64,000 nucleotides of DNA from Paraspadella gotoi (taxonomy: Eukaryota; Chaetognatha), in assembly GCA_051294375.1 (NCBI GenBank), contig CM119267.1, forward strand, positions 25,183,783-25,247,782, given 5' to 3'. The notes under the pieces are model-generated. The model was not told the origin of the DNA and did not search any database. It saw nothing but the letters and a program-made list of their open reading frames with translations. Positions 1-12,079 of this stretch are shown piece after piece. The first letter of the stretch is position 1. The number at the start of each line of letters is the position of its first letter. The position numbers and the translations under genes are program-made.

Positions 1-195
1 CACCACGTAGTCGGGCGGCGTCGTCGGATGCGTCTTCAATGGGCGGCGTTCGAGTTCGACAAGGCCGGGCGACGCCGAGGGCGCTGAAAGAGCGGGAGGG
101 GACGCGATCGGCGCGCTTCCGGTCTGACGCTTGTCTTTCGTGGCGATGATTCGTAAATAATCGATGGGATTTGATTTCCCTTTGCGCTCGTCCAT
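1..195 (-). CDS. Partial unknown gene, 5' end (65 codons in window)
   Basis: An open frame reads from an ATG at 195-193 to the window edge without a stop. It begins MDERKGKSNPIDYLRIIATK and continues with an Ala/Ser/Pro-rich stretch. The segment is GC-rich and changes sharply to AT-rich DNA upstream, as at other gene starts here. The same frame stays open for 15 codons above the ATG before a TGA, so an internal exon cannot be excluded, but an AT-rich TATA-like stretch lies at 250-265. I do not recognise the protein. The following 4.2 kb on the right is non-coding, which fits a 5' end. Confidence 0.5.
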   Translation of the reverse strand, partial: MDERKGKSNPIDYLRIIATKDKRQTGSAPIASPPALSAPSASPGLVELERRPLKTHPTTPPDYVV

Positions 196-2049
196 CTTTT
201 TGCAGCGAGATGAGTTTTTTTCCTCGAGGTTTAGACTTCAGTTCACTTAATATATAGTATATACGTAATATGGTACGTCTTCTTTTTCATAGAAATCATT
301 TTTTTAGAAATTTCCTTCCTCGTAATTCGTTGTCAACATCTGTTTCAATCGGGATTGAAATATAATTTGAATGAAAGAGCCCAAAAGAGACACGAGAAGA
401 ACACGAAAAATCATTGAGAGTGGGACACCTACATACAAGGATATGTCAAATGCAAAATTCTTAATAATACGTAATAATTCGCGAACGTTGTCAACCGTAA
501 TACTACAAGTATGAAGCAATACTAATATTAATAGTGGGATACATAGTATAGTTAATACTTAACGATGTAACGTTCGATCACGCTATATACTACTTATTTA
601 GTAATTTATACAAGTGGACTAAAGATTCCGGATTCGGAAAAAAAATCATGAAGTTATATCCTAATTACTATAGCCGAAAAAATTAATTTCTTCTCAAATA
701 ATAAAAATAAGATTATTGCTTTCATTTTATTGGTCGCGTGACACATAATTTCGGTACATTAATTGATCTGTTTAGTGTTTACAGTAAACATTTGAGGCAA
801 TTAGTCAAAAATCAAATATTTATTCATTAACTATGAAAGATTTTGTGACCTCGCGTCCATTCATTTTTCCCTGGACATTTCAGTTGACCTTTTTAGACCA
901 GTCTTTTCACGAAAACCTCGTCACTTGTTATTCGATCAGAATCATTTTTAAAGGAAAGATCGGCCGTCTGGAACCGTAGTTTTTACGGATTCCAAGGATT
1001 TATTACAAACATTTCTTTGACATTTCATTGATTTGCCATGTATTTATATCTACAAAAATACAAATAATTCACGATTTATTCTATATTTCTCGACGTTTTC
1101 ATAACGCTTCGAGATTTAGTAAGCTCCGACTGCCGACGCCTCGAACTCGCGACCCCATTGGCATAGAAAATACAAAAGAATTTCTACAAACTATTAATTA
1201 TGTTACATTTAGCCAAAATGATAATTAATGGGATTAAGACTTTTTTTTCTTTATTAAATTATTAGTTGTCTATAAAATTTATTAAAGAATTAAAGTAAAA
1301 AATTGATATTCTCACCAAACCACTTTTAAATTGTTACGAAGACTACTATTACTAATAATAGTATTATTCTAGTAAGATTTTGTTTAAAAACTGGCGAAAT
1401 TTTACCTTGTTTTAATTTGACTTTTGTGATCAAAGTTGAAGGTGATTCAACACATTATCACCCAAACCAGAGATGTGGAAGCGATCGATTTTCCACCGCT
1501 GCCAATCCGGCGCTTCCCAAGACCCCTCACGCTCCCGTTTTCAGGTGCAATCCTTACTTTTTTAGACCGGATCGCTTTCGGTTTCGAGTGCACATCGCTT
1601 CCTTCCTTTAGAAATTTTACATTTGATATTATTTATAAAAATACTCTTTAGACATATAATTTATTGGTAGAATAATTTTAAGCAATCATTTTTGTTAACA
1701 TATGATAAGTGAAATTTTAATTAAACTTGTCTCAATTTTTTAAAGTCTTTTACTATGAAAAATTGTAAGATTTGTAAGATTGTAAAAATTGTCCGAGTGG
1801 AAATGAGTTTAAATGGAAAAAACAAAAAACCTGTTTCCCTATTTGCTTATGCTTTTTTCTTTTTAATTAAATGTAAATGCAAGCTGCATTAATTATTCAA
1901 TTAATTAATTAATTAATCAATTAACAAATCAACTAATCAATCAAAAAATTAATGATTCAATTTTTTTATCAATCAATCAATCAATTAATTTATCAATCAA
2001 CTAATTAATCAATTGAAGAGACAGTAATTATTGATAAGTGTTAATGACA

Positions 2050-2225
2050 GAACCGTTCAATATAAGCAGTCCCTGAGCTTCGGATCAGGCTGTAACACCA
2101 TGTTACAGGCGGGTTAAGCGCCCCGTCCCTCTTAACTGCCAGACGACCACCGGGCTAGAACCCCGGACCTTTGGGTTGGGAGGCGAATGACTTGCCTCCG
2201 GCACCAATGGCCGTTGATGAATGGT
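2050..2225 (-). repeat. tRNA-derived SINE-like unit 1
   Basis: Read on the minus strand this GC-rich island has an A-box-like TGGTGCCGGAGG (2206-2195) and a B-box-like GGTTCTAGCCC (2162-2152), spaced as in a tRNA, followed by an unrelated body. It is embedded in AATT/AATC simple-sequence DNA. A true tRNA gene is unlikely because the acceptor ends do not pair convincingly. Confidence 0.5.
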
Positions 2226-2938
2226 TGGTGGATTTTAGTCCACCATACAATTTATTTTTCAATAAATTGTTAAAAAAACTAATTAATTAATCAAACAATT
2301 ATCATTGTCATCTCCAACGTCGTTATTGCTTTTGTCTTGGTTAGTGACTTGACAAGCAGATCTAAAAACTAACAGGCCTGATATGAATTTCATTTAATTG
2401 ATCAATCAATCATTCAATTAATCATGACGGTGTTATCCACATCGTCATCATCTTGGTCGTCATTTCTTTTGTCAAAATAAAAAGACAAAATGACAAACAA
2501 TTTTGAGCAAATAATGCCAGAACTGATCAGTTAATTAATTATTCAATCAATTAATCAAATAATCAATCAATCAATAAAAAATCAAGCAATCAATCAATTT
2601 GTCATCCTCTGTGTTATCATTGTCATGGTCGACATCATTAATTATTTAATTAATTAATTAATTGGAATTTTTTCATAATGTTTCCGGTGACTCAAACGAG
2701 AATTTGTAGAAAAATTTGAGGCATATTTTTTGTGATAAAGAAAAAACGTGTATTATCAAAAACAGTAAAAGAGCAAAAATGATAAAAATAATAACAACAA
2801 CTAGTTTTTACATTGGCTGAAAAAAGGTCAGCCATACAAGGTCATTTATGTTCGGGTAAGAACAGGTTATTCTTATTGACCACTATGGTACTACGAGTCA
2901 CAAAGTACAAAGACTTCATCGTCATCTTCGTTATTGTA

Positions 2939-2967
2939 TTTGTCGTCGTCGTCGTCGTCGTCGTCTT
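2939..2967. repeat. (GTC)n microsatellite
   Basis: Consecutive gtc triplets in non-coding DNA. Confidence 0.85.
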
Positions 2968-4389
2968 TGTTCAAATCATTTGAGCTCCCAAATGTTTGAT
3001 GTTATTATTTTAATTAATCAATGTGTAATTAATTAAATAATTTATTATTTTTCAACTAATTAATTAATTAATTACCGCTAATGATCGTGGGCAGATTCGG
3101 CATTCTTTGATCTAACTTGTTTATTAATAATTTTGATTTATTTTATATATAATCTTTTTATTTACTTTTTTGTTCAGTGCGAGAGGGGAAAAAAAGAAAG
3201 AAGATAAAAAAGAGGGAGAGAGAGTGTGTTAGAGCACAATATCATGCAATATTGCCAATAAAACAGATTAATCATTTTTGTCCAAACTTGTTTTTAACTT
3301 GAAAAACCTTATGGATTTTAAAAAAGTAGACTTAAATTTAAAAAAAAACAAAAAAATTAAAAAAATAAAATTTTTTGTTTTATAGAACAAAAGTTTAATT
3401 TATATTAACTTATAATTACAGTTTTTTTTTCAGACAGAAAAAATCTTTTGTTCAGCTCTGATTTTATTTCAATATATTAATAAGAATAATTTTTAAAAAA
3501 ATATGTATTTTTTTTCATAGATTCTCGACCAAAGAGGAAGAGAGAATGAAAGAAAACCAAAAAATAAAAGAAAAGAATAAGAAAAAGTGAATAAAAAAAT
3601 TAAGAGCAAACTATTTTAAATGTTGAAAATAAATGTTAAAAATAATCCTTTATTCTCAATTTTTTTATCGCTCACGGTTTCGGGTTCTTCAAAAATCGGC
3701 CGCTTCCACAGTGTTCGCTTACGCTTTCCGGATCGCGTCCACATCTCTGACCCAAACCAAGAACTATTACGCATTTTTAGCTTAGGTAGACGAGCATTAA
3801 TACTAGTCTTTAATTATCAATATTCTTTGGCTTGCAACGAACGCTGGATGTTAGAAAGGCTTTAATTTATAGTTTTAATTGCACTTTTATTATAAAAGAA
3901 ATATAGAAACTAATACTACGATTAAGCTATCCATAATTGACTAAGGCACTTTATTCTCGTCAAGATATTCCGTTATAACCCTTGAACAACCAATTCGATT
4001 GATATCATTTACCAACGATGAATTCCATACTTGGATAAAAATCAGCCAAAATTAAAATCGATGGTGGGACATCTGTTTTTATAGAAACGGTCAAGTGTGT
4101 AAATTATTTAAAAAATCACAAAGGCACAATACGCAAAAGATGAAGCAATAATACCAATACAGAAAATCTTAAATAGGCACACTTTTTATTGGTTTGACGC
4201 GCGTTTATTTAGTGTTTCAGCGCCTCTTGTTATAAAAACAAAAAATGATCGCGAAAATGAATTTAGCTGGTGAATTTGTTAATAACGCGTTCGAAGAGGC
4301 GGGAAAAGAGAGAGGGCTGGGATTGAGACGGAGCGTCTTTAGAAACATGGAGGAGAGAAAGAGAGAAAAAGAGAAAAAGAGAAAAAAGG

Positions 4390-7300
4390 TCACCGCGATC
4401 GCAAAATGAGTTTTTCGTCGATCTCGACCGTAACTTTTGTGAAAAGCTTCGATCTGTCAAGTTTAGAGACTTTGTATTGGAGACTGTTAAGACCGTCGTT
4501 CTCCATGCGTCGTTTGCCGGTTCTGAGATAGTGAAAGCGTTCGGGGTTCCCTTGTTCCTTTTTGTGCGTCAACATCGAATATCGAGCGACGCTAATTGGA
4601 TATCGAATCAGTTTGTATCCCTTCGAGGTGATCCTGACCAAAATGTTATGTACAGTTATGTACAGAATGTTAGGTAATATATACAGCATTTTCTATTTCG
4701 GTACCCCAAAAATGATCTCAAAATTATATTCCATTCCTCCTAACCGATCGTTCCATCCATCGCTCAATACTTCATTTAAGTAGTAAGTAGAAAGGAATTT
4801 CAATATTTCAATAGAAATCCAAAATCCCGTCTCAAATCATTCCAGAATGTTTTTACTCTTCCAGAATCCTCTTCCGAAATCCTTTTCTCTGTTTCTGCGT
4901 TTTATTCATCTGCGATGACAAAAGCATTACGCAACATCTCTGGGTAATAATCTGCCTAAGCTATCTATCAAATAATCTATCAATTAAAAATTCTTTTTTC
5001 AGAAGCGACTTCTCGAAAATGACATGATCTCCAACCACACAGCACAGATTATTGTCAAAGACGCCACCAATTAGCTTAAAATCGAAATTGTGACGTGAGC
5101 GTCATTTGAGCCTCGATCTCGCCTGTTGTACAGATCGTCGTCCTCGCCGCCCCATCCGAAGAATTTGTTAGAGAATCCGTTAATGTTTTGGAACTGTTGG
5201 GTGGTGAGAGCGGAGACGCCGCCGAAGATGGTGGTGTAGGGCAGCTTGTAGTTCATGGTGTCGACGGCGACGCTCATGTGTCGAGGCTGTGACGGACACG
5301 AGTAGACGTTGTGATCGTTTTCCGGGATGAGGTCGACGTCGTGAAAGACGAAGCACGCCCAGGCGCGGTCCTGAGTAGGGAGTGGCAAGTTGGTGAAAAA
5401 CAGTATCTTGAGAATATGTGATATAACTTTATATAAAATTATATATAAAATTATATATAAAATTTATATACAACCAATATAAAAAATCTTAAAAACATAA
5501 GGATCGTCGCAATCGCGTAAGAAAAATCTGGATTGACGACAAATTTTGATACGACACGATGAAAGTTAGCGTGGCATAGTGTATGCAGCCATAAAAAAAA
5601 TCAGTGATTAAAGTCGTTATCTCTGAATAGGTTATATGAAACATCATGGTTTTCTTCATATATGAAAAAAAAATCAATGCAACATAATATTTAGTAGTTA
5701 GGATATGACTAAATATAGGATAATGAAAAAAATTAATATATAAATTTTTTTTTCTTATAATAGTCCAATTCTATAAACCATTTTATCCGTTTATCTGTCC
5801 AGCCTTCATATCTTGTTGGTAAATTACTTGGTTTATCTTAGAATACTGATTTATAAAAATTTATCCAAAAAAATTGAATCCTTCCCTCTTTCCATACATT
5901 TATTTGTTTGTCCATCCATCTGTAATTTTAACCTATCATTACACTTGAGTAAATTGATGGATTGATCTTAAATTTTGTGTGTGGCCAGAAAAGAGGTTGA
6001 TTGAGCTTAATCTTAAGTTTGGACAAAATTATTCTGTTAAAAATTAATTTAAATAAAAAAAATAAAAAATAATTTTAACTATTTTTTTTTCGTTTTAAAA
6101 AGTAAAAATATATAATAACAATAACAACAATAATAAGTATAAACATAATAAAAACAATGACTCTTTCTTTTTCTCACTCAATATCCCTCTTTATTTTTCT
6201 ATCTTTCTCTCTCTCAATCTATTTCTCGTTTTCCTTTTTGATCTCTCATTCTTAACTTACCTTTTCTCCAAGCTCCTTACTTTTTATACTTTTACCATTC
6301 CAATTCATCTCCTCTATCTTTATACATTCATGTGAGCTTTGTTTTATTCATAAAAGTATAAATATTAATAAAAGAATATTAAATCTTTTTTTAAAAATCA
6401 GAAAAAAATGAACTGACCTATGCTCATTGAGAATTTTATTTCTACTCTAAAATAAAAGATATATAAAAAAAAATCAGATTGTAGCAAAATCAAATAACTA
6501 GATTTTTTTGAAAATTCAAAATTTGTTCTCTATTTCCAGATCTAAAATTCTCAATGCTCAAAATGTTTTTTTCCTATTTTTTTTAAGAAATAAAAATGTT
6601 TATGGTATAGAAGTTGTAGTCCGAACTGTTTCAAAATATACACATATGATTACAATAACATGACTTAACTCAAAATGTTTTCCTTATTCTTTGCCTCAAC
6701 ACAGGAGGAATACAATAAAAAAAAGTCAAATCTTGAAAAAGTGAAAAAAAATTTGTCATTTTAGTTTTCAAATTGATTGATCTAAAACTTATATTTTCCA
6801 AATTCAAAATTATGAAATAATGGATCAGAGAGTAAGATCTTTTTTTTAGCTATTATTTGGTATATAATTATACTCATTTTTAATATTTTTTGGATCTATA
6901 GTTTAACTGACAAATCAAAGAGTACAAAATTTTGTCATAGAATTTCGCCACCACGAGTCTGCTTCTTACTGCCTTTTTACTAATTTTCCCTTTTTTGTAG
7001 ATAAGTGAGGGTTATGGTAAATATAAAGGAGGTTTGGTAGAACCAAACGCGTGCGGTATTATTAATATAAAGCTTCAAATTTGGCTCACAAATAAAGAAA
7101 TATGCTAAAAATTTGCATGGGTAGGTTTCGCCACTAAAAAAATAAAATTTGAGAAAAGAAAATTTCATTGACAATGAAAAAGTTTTTTTTTTTTGCGATA
7201 ATCAATTAAAAAAAAATAATAAAGTACCGAGGAAAATTTAAGTTACAGTTTCTGAAAAAAAAAGGAAAACAAAATTTCATTGTCAAAAAATAAACTGATC

Positions 7301-8803
7301 AGCAGACGAAGCCTCCGAGAAAAAAAAACTGCGGAAAAGAGAGAGAGAGAGCTACATATAATTAAAAGAGAAAAGAGAGAGAGAAGGAGACATGATAAAA
7401 TAGAGGATATTTATTTGTTTTGATAAAACGTAAACAAAACATATTTAATAACTGTCCTGACCCAATTTTAATGACATCAATGATGATTTTTCATTAATGA
7501 CTTTCAAACAGGAATGATGCGTGATATCTGTGGATAAGGCGCTAAGAGGGCTGAAGATGACTATCCGTAACTTCTTTAACCCCCTCTAGCAGCTATGGAA
7601 TGGGTCCTGGGCTTGGAACCAGGATTGAGGGTTTTCCACATCCTCAAGGCGGCTTACGGGCGTCCTCACACTTCCTGCAGGGTAGGTACCGGGTTGGGAT
7701 TGAACCCGGTACCTAGTGGTTATGAGCTGATGGTTTTATTCAATAAGCCACCAATTAAATAAGATAGATCAAATAGTCAAACATTCATAAAATATAAAAA
7801 TATAAGGTCGTGTAACAAGTAATTTTGTAAACTTTCTTAACTTTATTCTTTAACTCACTTTCATCGCCTCCACGAATCCGATGTTCATCAGCATGGCCCG
7901 GTTAAACTTTGACCCAACCGCCTGATCGACCACGTAGACGGCGAACTCGAGCTGCTGTCGCTTCAACATCGGAACGAGGTTGTTGAGGAAAATGTGAAGA
8001 TGTTCCTCGCGGTCGCGAAAGGGAATGACGATGGCCACGCGGTGGCGGGCGAGGCAGTTGGGAGGACGAAAAACGCTGATGATTTTGGGAAAAATGAACA
8101 AATAATTTGAAATTATACTATGCTATACTCCAAATAATCCACTATTTGCCATTTGGTGTCGGATAGAATCTCTCGCGTCTTTGCTGAACGTTTTTGCTAA
8201 AGACTCAATTCTATCAAAACGTCTTTAAATGGCATCAGTCGCTGCGGATGTCCCTGTACCGGGGTGTAACGTGACTCACCCGCCTGTCGCCATTCCATCC
8301 CCGTGCTTCCTTTCAACCTCCTCCAAGGAGATTCTCTCCTTCATGACGCGGAGCCCCCCGACGAGATGAGGCGACCTCTCAGGGCAGAGGGAAAGCGAAG
8401 CGGTTGCGTTTGAAGAGGAGGGAGAGGAAGAGGGAGAAGAAGAAGAAGAATTTGAAGTGAATGATGATGATGATAATGATGATAATGATAGTGATGACGA
8501 TGAGAGTTTCTGTCGACTAGAGACGACGGGTAGATGAGACGTCATCAAAGTCGTCGCTTTGTTGGTGGAGGCCTCGCCCACTCTAACAGCTCCGATAGTC
8601 GCGGGTTTGCCCTCTTCGGCCCGCGTCCCCTTCTGCTCTTCTCTCGTGACGTGTTTCGAAGTCGGGAGGCCGGGCATGAGACGGGCACCGAAGACGAAAT
8701 ATTCGTAGACGACGAGAGAAACGAGCACCAAAGTTAAGGAGACGGTCAGCGCCTCCTTCAGACTCCCGCAAGGACGGAGACGAATGTTTTTTATAAATTT
8801 CAT
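4390..8803 (-). CDS. B4GALT: Beta-1,4-galactosyltransferase, copy a
   Basis: Golgi type II enzyme that transfers galactose from UDP-Gal to N-acetylglucosamine-type acceptors. Exons, in order: 8803-8280, 8075-7859, 5370-5123, 4633-4390. They join in phase to 410 residues, close to the usual size. A short cytosolic tail is followed by a membrane anchor (about 18-40) and a Ser-rich stem. The catalytic domain starts near LSLCPE (137). The metal-binding FHDVD lies at 257-260 and the family hallmark WGGEDDD at 320-326. Introns 1 and 2 have GTGAGT donors. The third intron fits only as GC-AG (donor gcgaga at 5122), and the join aligns residue by residue with copy b. Intron 2 (2.5 kb) carries an F3 repeat and a SINE-like unit. 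Copy b lies 1.2 kb upstream on the same strand. Which acceptor it uses (B4GALT1-6 versus B4GALT7 type) cannot be told. Confidence 0.9.
5410..5480. repeat. Short tandem tatataaaat repeats
   Basis: Several near-identical units of about 14 bp in intron 2 of B4GALT-a, just upstream of an F1 end fragment (about 5488-5555). Confidence 0.7.
5551..7140. repeat. F3 dispersed AT-rich repeat, copy 1
   Basis: Starts with agcgtggcatagtgtatg-type sequence and ends at ttcgccac. Long stretches match 51.89-54.58 kb almost base for base, and the left half matches 13.81-14.50 kb. No coding frame of note was seen. It lies in intron 2 of B4GALT-a. An F1 terminal fragment abuts its left end. Confidence 0.75.
7540..7756 (-). 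repeat. tRNA-derived SINE-like unit 2
   Basis: On the minus strand an A-box-like GGTGGCTTATTGAAT (7753-7739) is followed 33 bp later by a consensus B box, GGTTCAATCCC (7706-7696), within a self-complementary GGTACCGGGTT context. The body up to about 7540 is GC-rich against AT-rich flanks. It lies in intron 2 of B4GALT-a and differs from unit 1. Confidence 0.45.
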
Positions 8804-9542
8804 CGTCGTCTTTGTTGTTGTTGTTGCGAATCAGAGGACGCGGGTTTGATTTTATGATTTAAAGAGGAGATTGTCACTTTTCTGCCTTTGCTTTGATTCC
8901 TCAAGTATTCCGTCTTTATCATCAAATTTCATGGCGACTTTTTTTTTGAAAACTTTTGAGGACTAAAGATTTAATGCCTAACGTGGGCGAGATAATTAAG
9001 CCTCTTCGACGGCGGGGAGATATATAGTTTTTTATTTCCCTTTTCAAGCGCGTTTTTACATGGTGTCGTTTTTAAGGCACTCGTTAGTGTTCATCCTTTT
9101 ACGGTTATAACGAATTAACACATTATAAACTTATCACAAAATATCTACTGAGAGAAAAATATAAAAATGCTGAGTTTGGCAACAAAAAAAAAGAAGCTTC
9201 TATCGCCGTCGAGTCATAAAACAAAAACAACAAAAAAGCAATAAAAATAAAATATCAGTTTAAAAATGAAAAAAAATGTTAAAATTATAAAAATATAAAA
9301 CGATCAAAAATTTATTTTGGGACAAAAAAAAAGAAGTAAACTAATGAGTAATAAAATCTCGAACCTCGAATCTCCAGCTTTAATTGGGGGGCGAGGGTGG
9401 GAGAAAAGTTCGGCTACTGTAAGCCGACGAGACAATAGACTATACTATAGGCTATAAGCTATAAAATATAGGCTATAAAATAAAAAAATGAGTATCTTAT
9501 GCGAAAATACTATTAGCAACAGACAAAAGTGTTGAACCAAAA

Positions 9543-9896
9543 ATTTATGGATTCTTCATGGTTCTTCCCCACCAACAAATGAGCATCTGCTCAGCAAACG
9601 CAACATCTCCCGAGAGAAAAACGAAAGAGGAATCCTCCTCTTCCCCTCCTCTTCTCTTCCCCCTCACCTCCACTACCTCAGTGCGCAACCACAAGACAGA
9701 ATCACTCGTAACTTCCGGTGAAGCGCCACGCCCACTTGACTGGACGACGTAGAAGGGGGGATGAGAAGCCGCAAAAACAAGTCGGCGTCCCTGGAGCCCC
9801 ACCCCTACGCAAGGAGATCCTCTTTCGTTTTTCTCTCGGGAGATGTGTTTGCTGAGCAGATGCTCCTTTGTTGGTGGGGAAGAACTACATGATAGA
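9543..9896. mobile_element. F2 non-autonomous TIR element (MITE-like)
   Basis: About 355 bp between the two B4GALT genes. The left end reads inward attcttcatgg then ttcttccccaccaacaa. The right end is its imperfect inverse, and the TIRs extend to about 90 bp including gagcatctgctcagcaaacg. The interior matches pieces of the long F2 element at 34.6-36.8 kb and 45.6-48.7 kb with large internal segments missing, so it looks like an internal-deletion derivative. Short frames inside it are not genes. Confidence 0.8.
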
Positions 9897-10046
9897 ATAC
9901 GTAGGTAGGTTTACGATAATTTGTCACTTTCTTCGTCTAGGAACAATTTTGAATGAATGCAATCATTTCAATGATATGAATTACAAATTATACGTAATCA
10001 TTCATTCATCATATTCATTCCTTCAAAACTTTCTACAATTCCCAAC

Positions 10047-11865
10047 TCAAGCTCCACCGGGCCACAACCACCACCCGCTCCCGTAAGTCTTGGTCACGGC
10101 CCGTTCGTCGAAATAGACCGAGATCCTGGTGTAGAGTTTTCGTCGCTCCTTTTTCAGGAGGCTATACTGGAGCGAGTTGAGACCGTCGCGCTCCATGCGC
10201 CGCTGTCCGCCGCGGATCAATCGATGTCTCTCCGGATTGGCCGCCGCCTGCTTATGTCGCACCATGGTGTAACGCGCAATCTTCATGGGGTAACGTAGGA
10301 TACGTAAGCCTTTTCGGGAGGCACGTCCGAAAAGGTCATCGTCCTCGCCGCCCCAACCAAAAAAGACGTTAGAAAAACCGTTGACTGCCTGTGAGAGAGA
10401 GAGAGAGAGAGAAAAAGAGAGAAAAAAAGAAAGAAAGAGAGAGAAAGAAAGAAAGAGTGAGAAAAGAAGAAAACAGAATTTTGGCGATAAAAGAGCAAGA
10501 GTTGCCCACCTCGAAGTCGGCTTTCGAGAAGGCGGTGACTCCGCCGAAGATGTTCCTGTAGGGAAGTTTGTAGTCGAGGACGTCAACGGCGGCGCTCATG
10601 TGTCGCGGCGACGCCGGACACGAGTAAAGGTTGAAGTCGATCTCCGGGAGTAAATCGACGTCGTGGAAGACGAAGCACTGCCAGTCCGCGTCCAGACTGG
10701 CCTCTTTAAATCTGGAGGATGATGAAAGTTAAAGTTAATTTGAACGATGGACGTTAAATATTTAAGGGAATGTACTACAACTAAAAATTTAACAACTTGC
10801 AATTTCCAGCAAAAGGAATTGAAGCCTCCGACTACTGTTGCGGTTAGAATCCAGAATATTCAATGAATCTTTATTTAAATAAGACAATCAATGAATGAAT
10901 TAAATCCACAAATGTTTATGCGGATTTCCACAATGATTTAATCGAGATTCCACAAGAGTTTGTTCCTGACACTCAACACTCGTACCCGATATTCATGAGC
11001 ATGGCCCGGTTGAACCGAACTCCCTTGGCGAGTTCGACCACATATATCGCGAAATGCAGCTGCTGATTTTTGAGGAAAGGCATCATGTGATCGAGGAAGA
11101 TGTTGAGATGATCCTCGCGGTCGCGGAAGGGAATGATGACGGCGACGCGGTGACGAGAGGAGCAGAGCGGAGGACGAAAGAATCCGCCGGGGAGAACGTC
11201 GCCCGAGTTTTTCTCTTCCACTCGCCGAATGTCCTGCGAGCGTTCAAGCCTTATTTTCCTTTTATTTTTATTGTAAAATTCTGCCTTAACTTGATTACTT
11301 CTAGCAATCGAATCGCTCGCTGATCTGAGCAGCAATTCGCCATAGAAAAAAAATCATTTTCCTTCGCACCTTTTTCGTAGTGTCTCCGGCCACCCAGCCA
11401 GACGTTTAAGAAAATCGCTTCCTTTCGCACCTTTTTCGTAGTGTCAACGGCCACCCAGCCGACGAGATCGGGGGGCGTCTCCGGACAAACGGTCAGCCCG
11501 CTCTTTCTGGCGCTGGCCGCCTGAGAAGTGGGAGCGAAGGAGGTTGTGGTGAGTAGAGGAGATGAGTGTTGAAGAGTGACCGACTGTCGGGTTGAGAATG
11601 AAGATGACGTGCGCCTCACTTCATTGGTCCGAGTGTTAGTTTTTTTCCGGCACAAAAATTCTGTCAGTGTCGTCGTCGTCATCTCCCTTCTCCGGACTCT
11701 CGTTCTCCCTTCCAACTCCTCGTCCACTTTCACTTTCTTTTTTCTTCCTTCTTCCGTCTCGTCGATAACGGATAACGATCGAAGAGCGAGGAGGAAAAGG
11801 AAGAGGAGAAGGAGAATGAAAAAGATCGAAAGACGGACGTCAGTTGCGTGGCTTCGAATCAACAT
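10047..11865 (-). CDS. B4GALT: Beta-1,4-galactosyltransferase, copy b
   Basis: Second Golgi galactosyltransferase. Exons 11865-11431, 11233-10986, 10711-10510 and 10388-10047 join in phase to 408 residues. Visible parts are a membrane anchor at about 12-30, a basic and Thr/Ser-rich stem, TVCPETPPDLVG at the catalytic domain start, FHDVD (244-247) and WGGEDDD (307-313). Donors are gtgcga, gtacga and gtgggc; the last acceptor follows a long CT tract. None of the three intron positions coincides with copy a, although the proteins align without gaps around each of them. A 61-bp tandem duplication in intron 1 repeats the exon-1 donor. The start lies 214 bp downstream of the SHQ1 stop. Copies a and b may be ancient paralogues of different specificity. 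Confidence 0.9.
11370..11465 (-). repeat. Tandem duplication containing the exon-1 splice donor
   Basis: The segment around GAAAAAG/GTGCGAA occurs twice, 61 bp apart (boundaries at 11431 and 11370). Using the downstream donor would add 61 nt and break the frame, so the upstream one must be the productive site. Confidence 0.8.
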
Positions 11866-12079
11866 GACCGACGAGCCAAGTACTTTTTTTTTGTCTCCTT
11901 TTCCTCACGATTTGTGATTTTTAGCTTTGTGAAACCTTTGCATATTTTTGTTCGAAGGAAAAAAGACTAAAAGATTCACGTACTCTTAACTTAGTCCAAT
12001 TTAACAAGTTAAAAACCCAAAAATATCGGTTAACAGTGACAACGATGGTAACAAACAAAATCAAAATCTATCATAAGCA

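Larger units (their letters stand above)
196..4389. other. Intergenic AT-rich DNA, no convincing gene
   Basis: Only short, weakly coding frames are present. The stretch holds attaattaatcaatc-type simple repeats (about 1880-2035, 2270-2300, 2390-2420, 2520-2660, 3000-3080), one tRNA-derived SINE-like unit and a GTC microsatellite. Somewhat GC-richer islands near 1130-1160, 1480-1600 and 3680-3760 could be decayed exons, but no frame with splice sites could be supported. Confidence 0.6.

Noticed and set aside
8583-8771. Plus/minus alternative frames over B4GALT-a exon 1
   Set aside because: Shadow frames of the GC-rich stem-coding exon.
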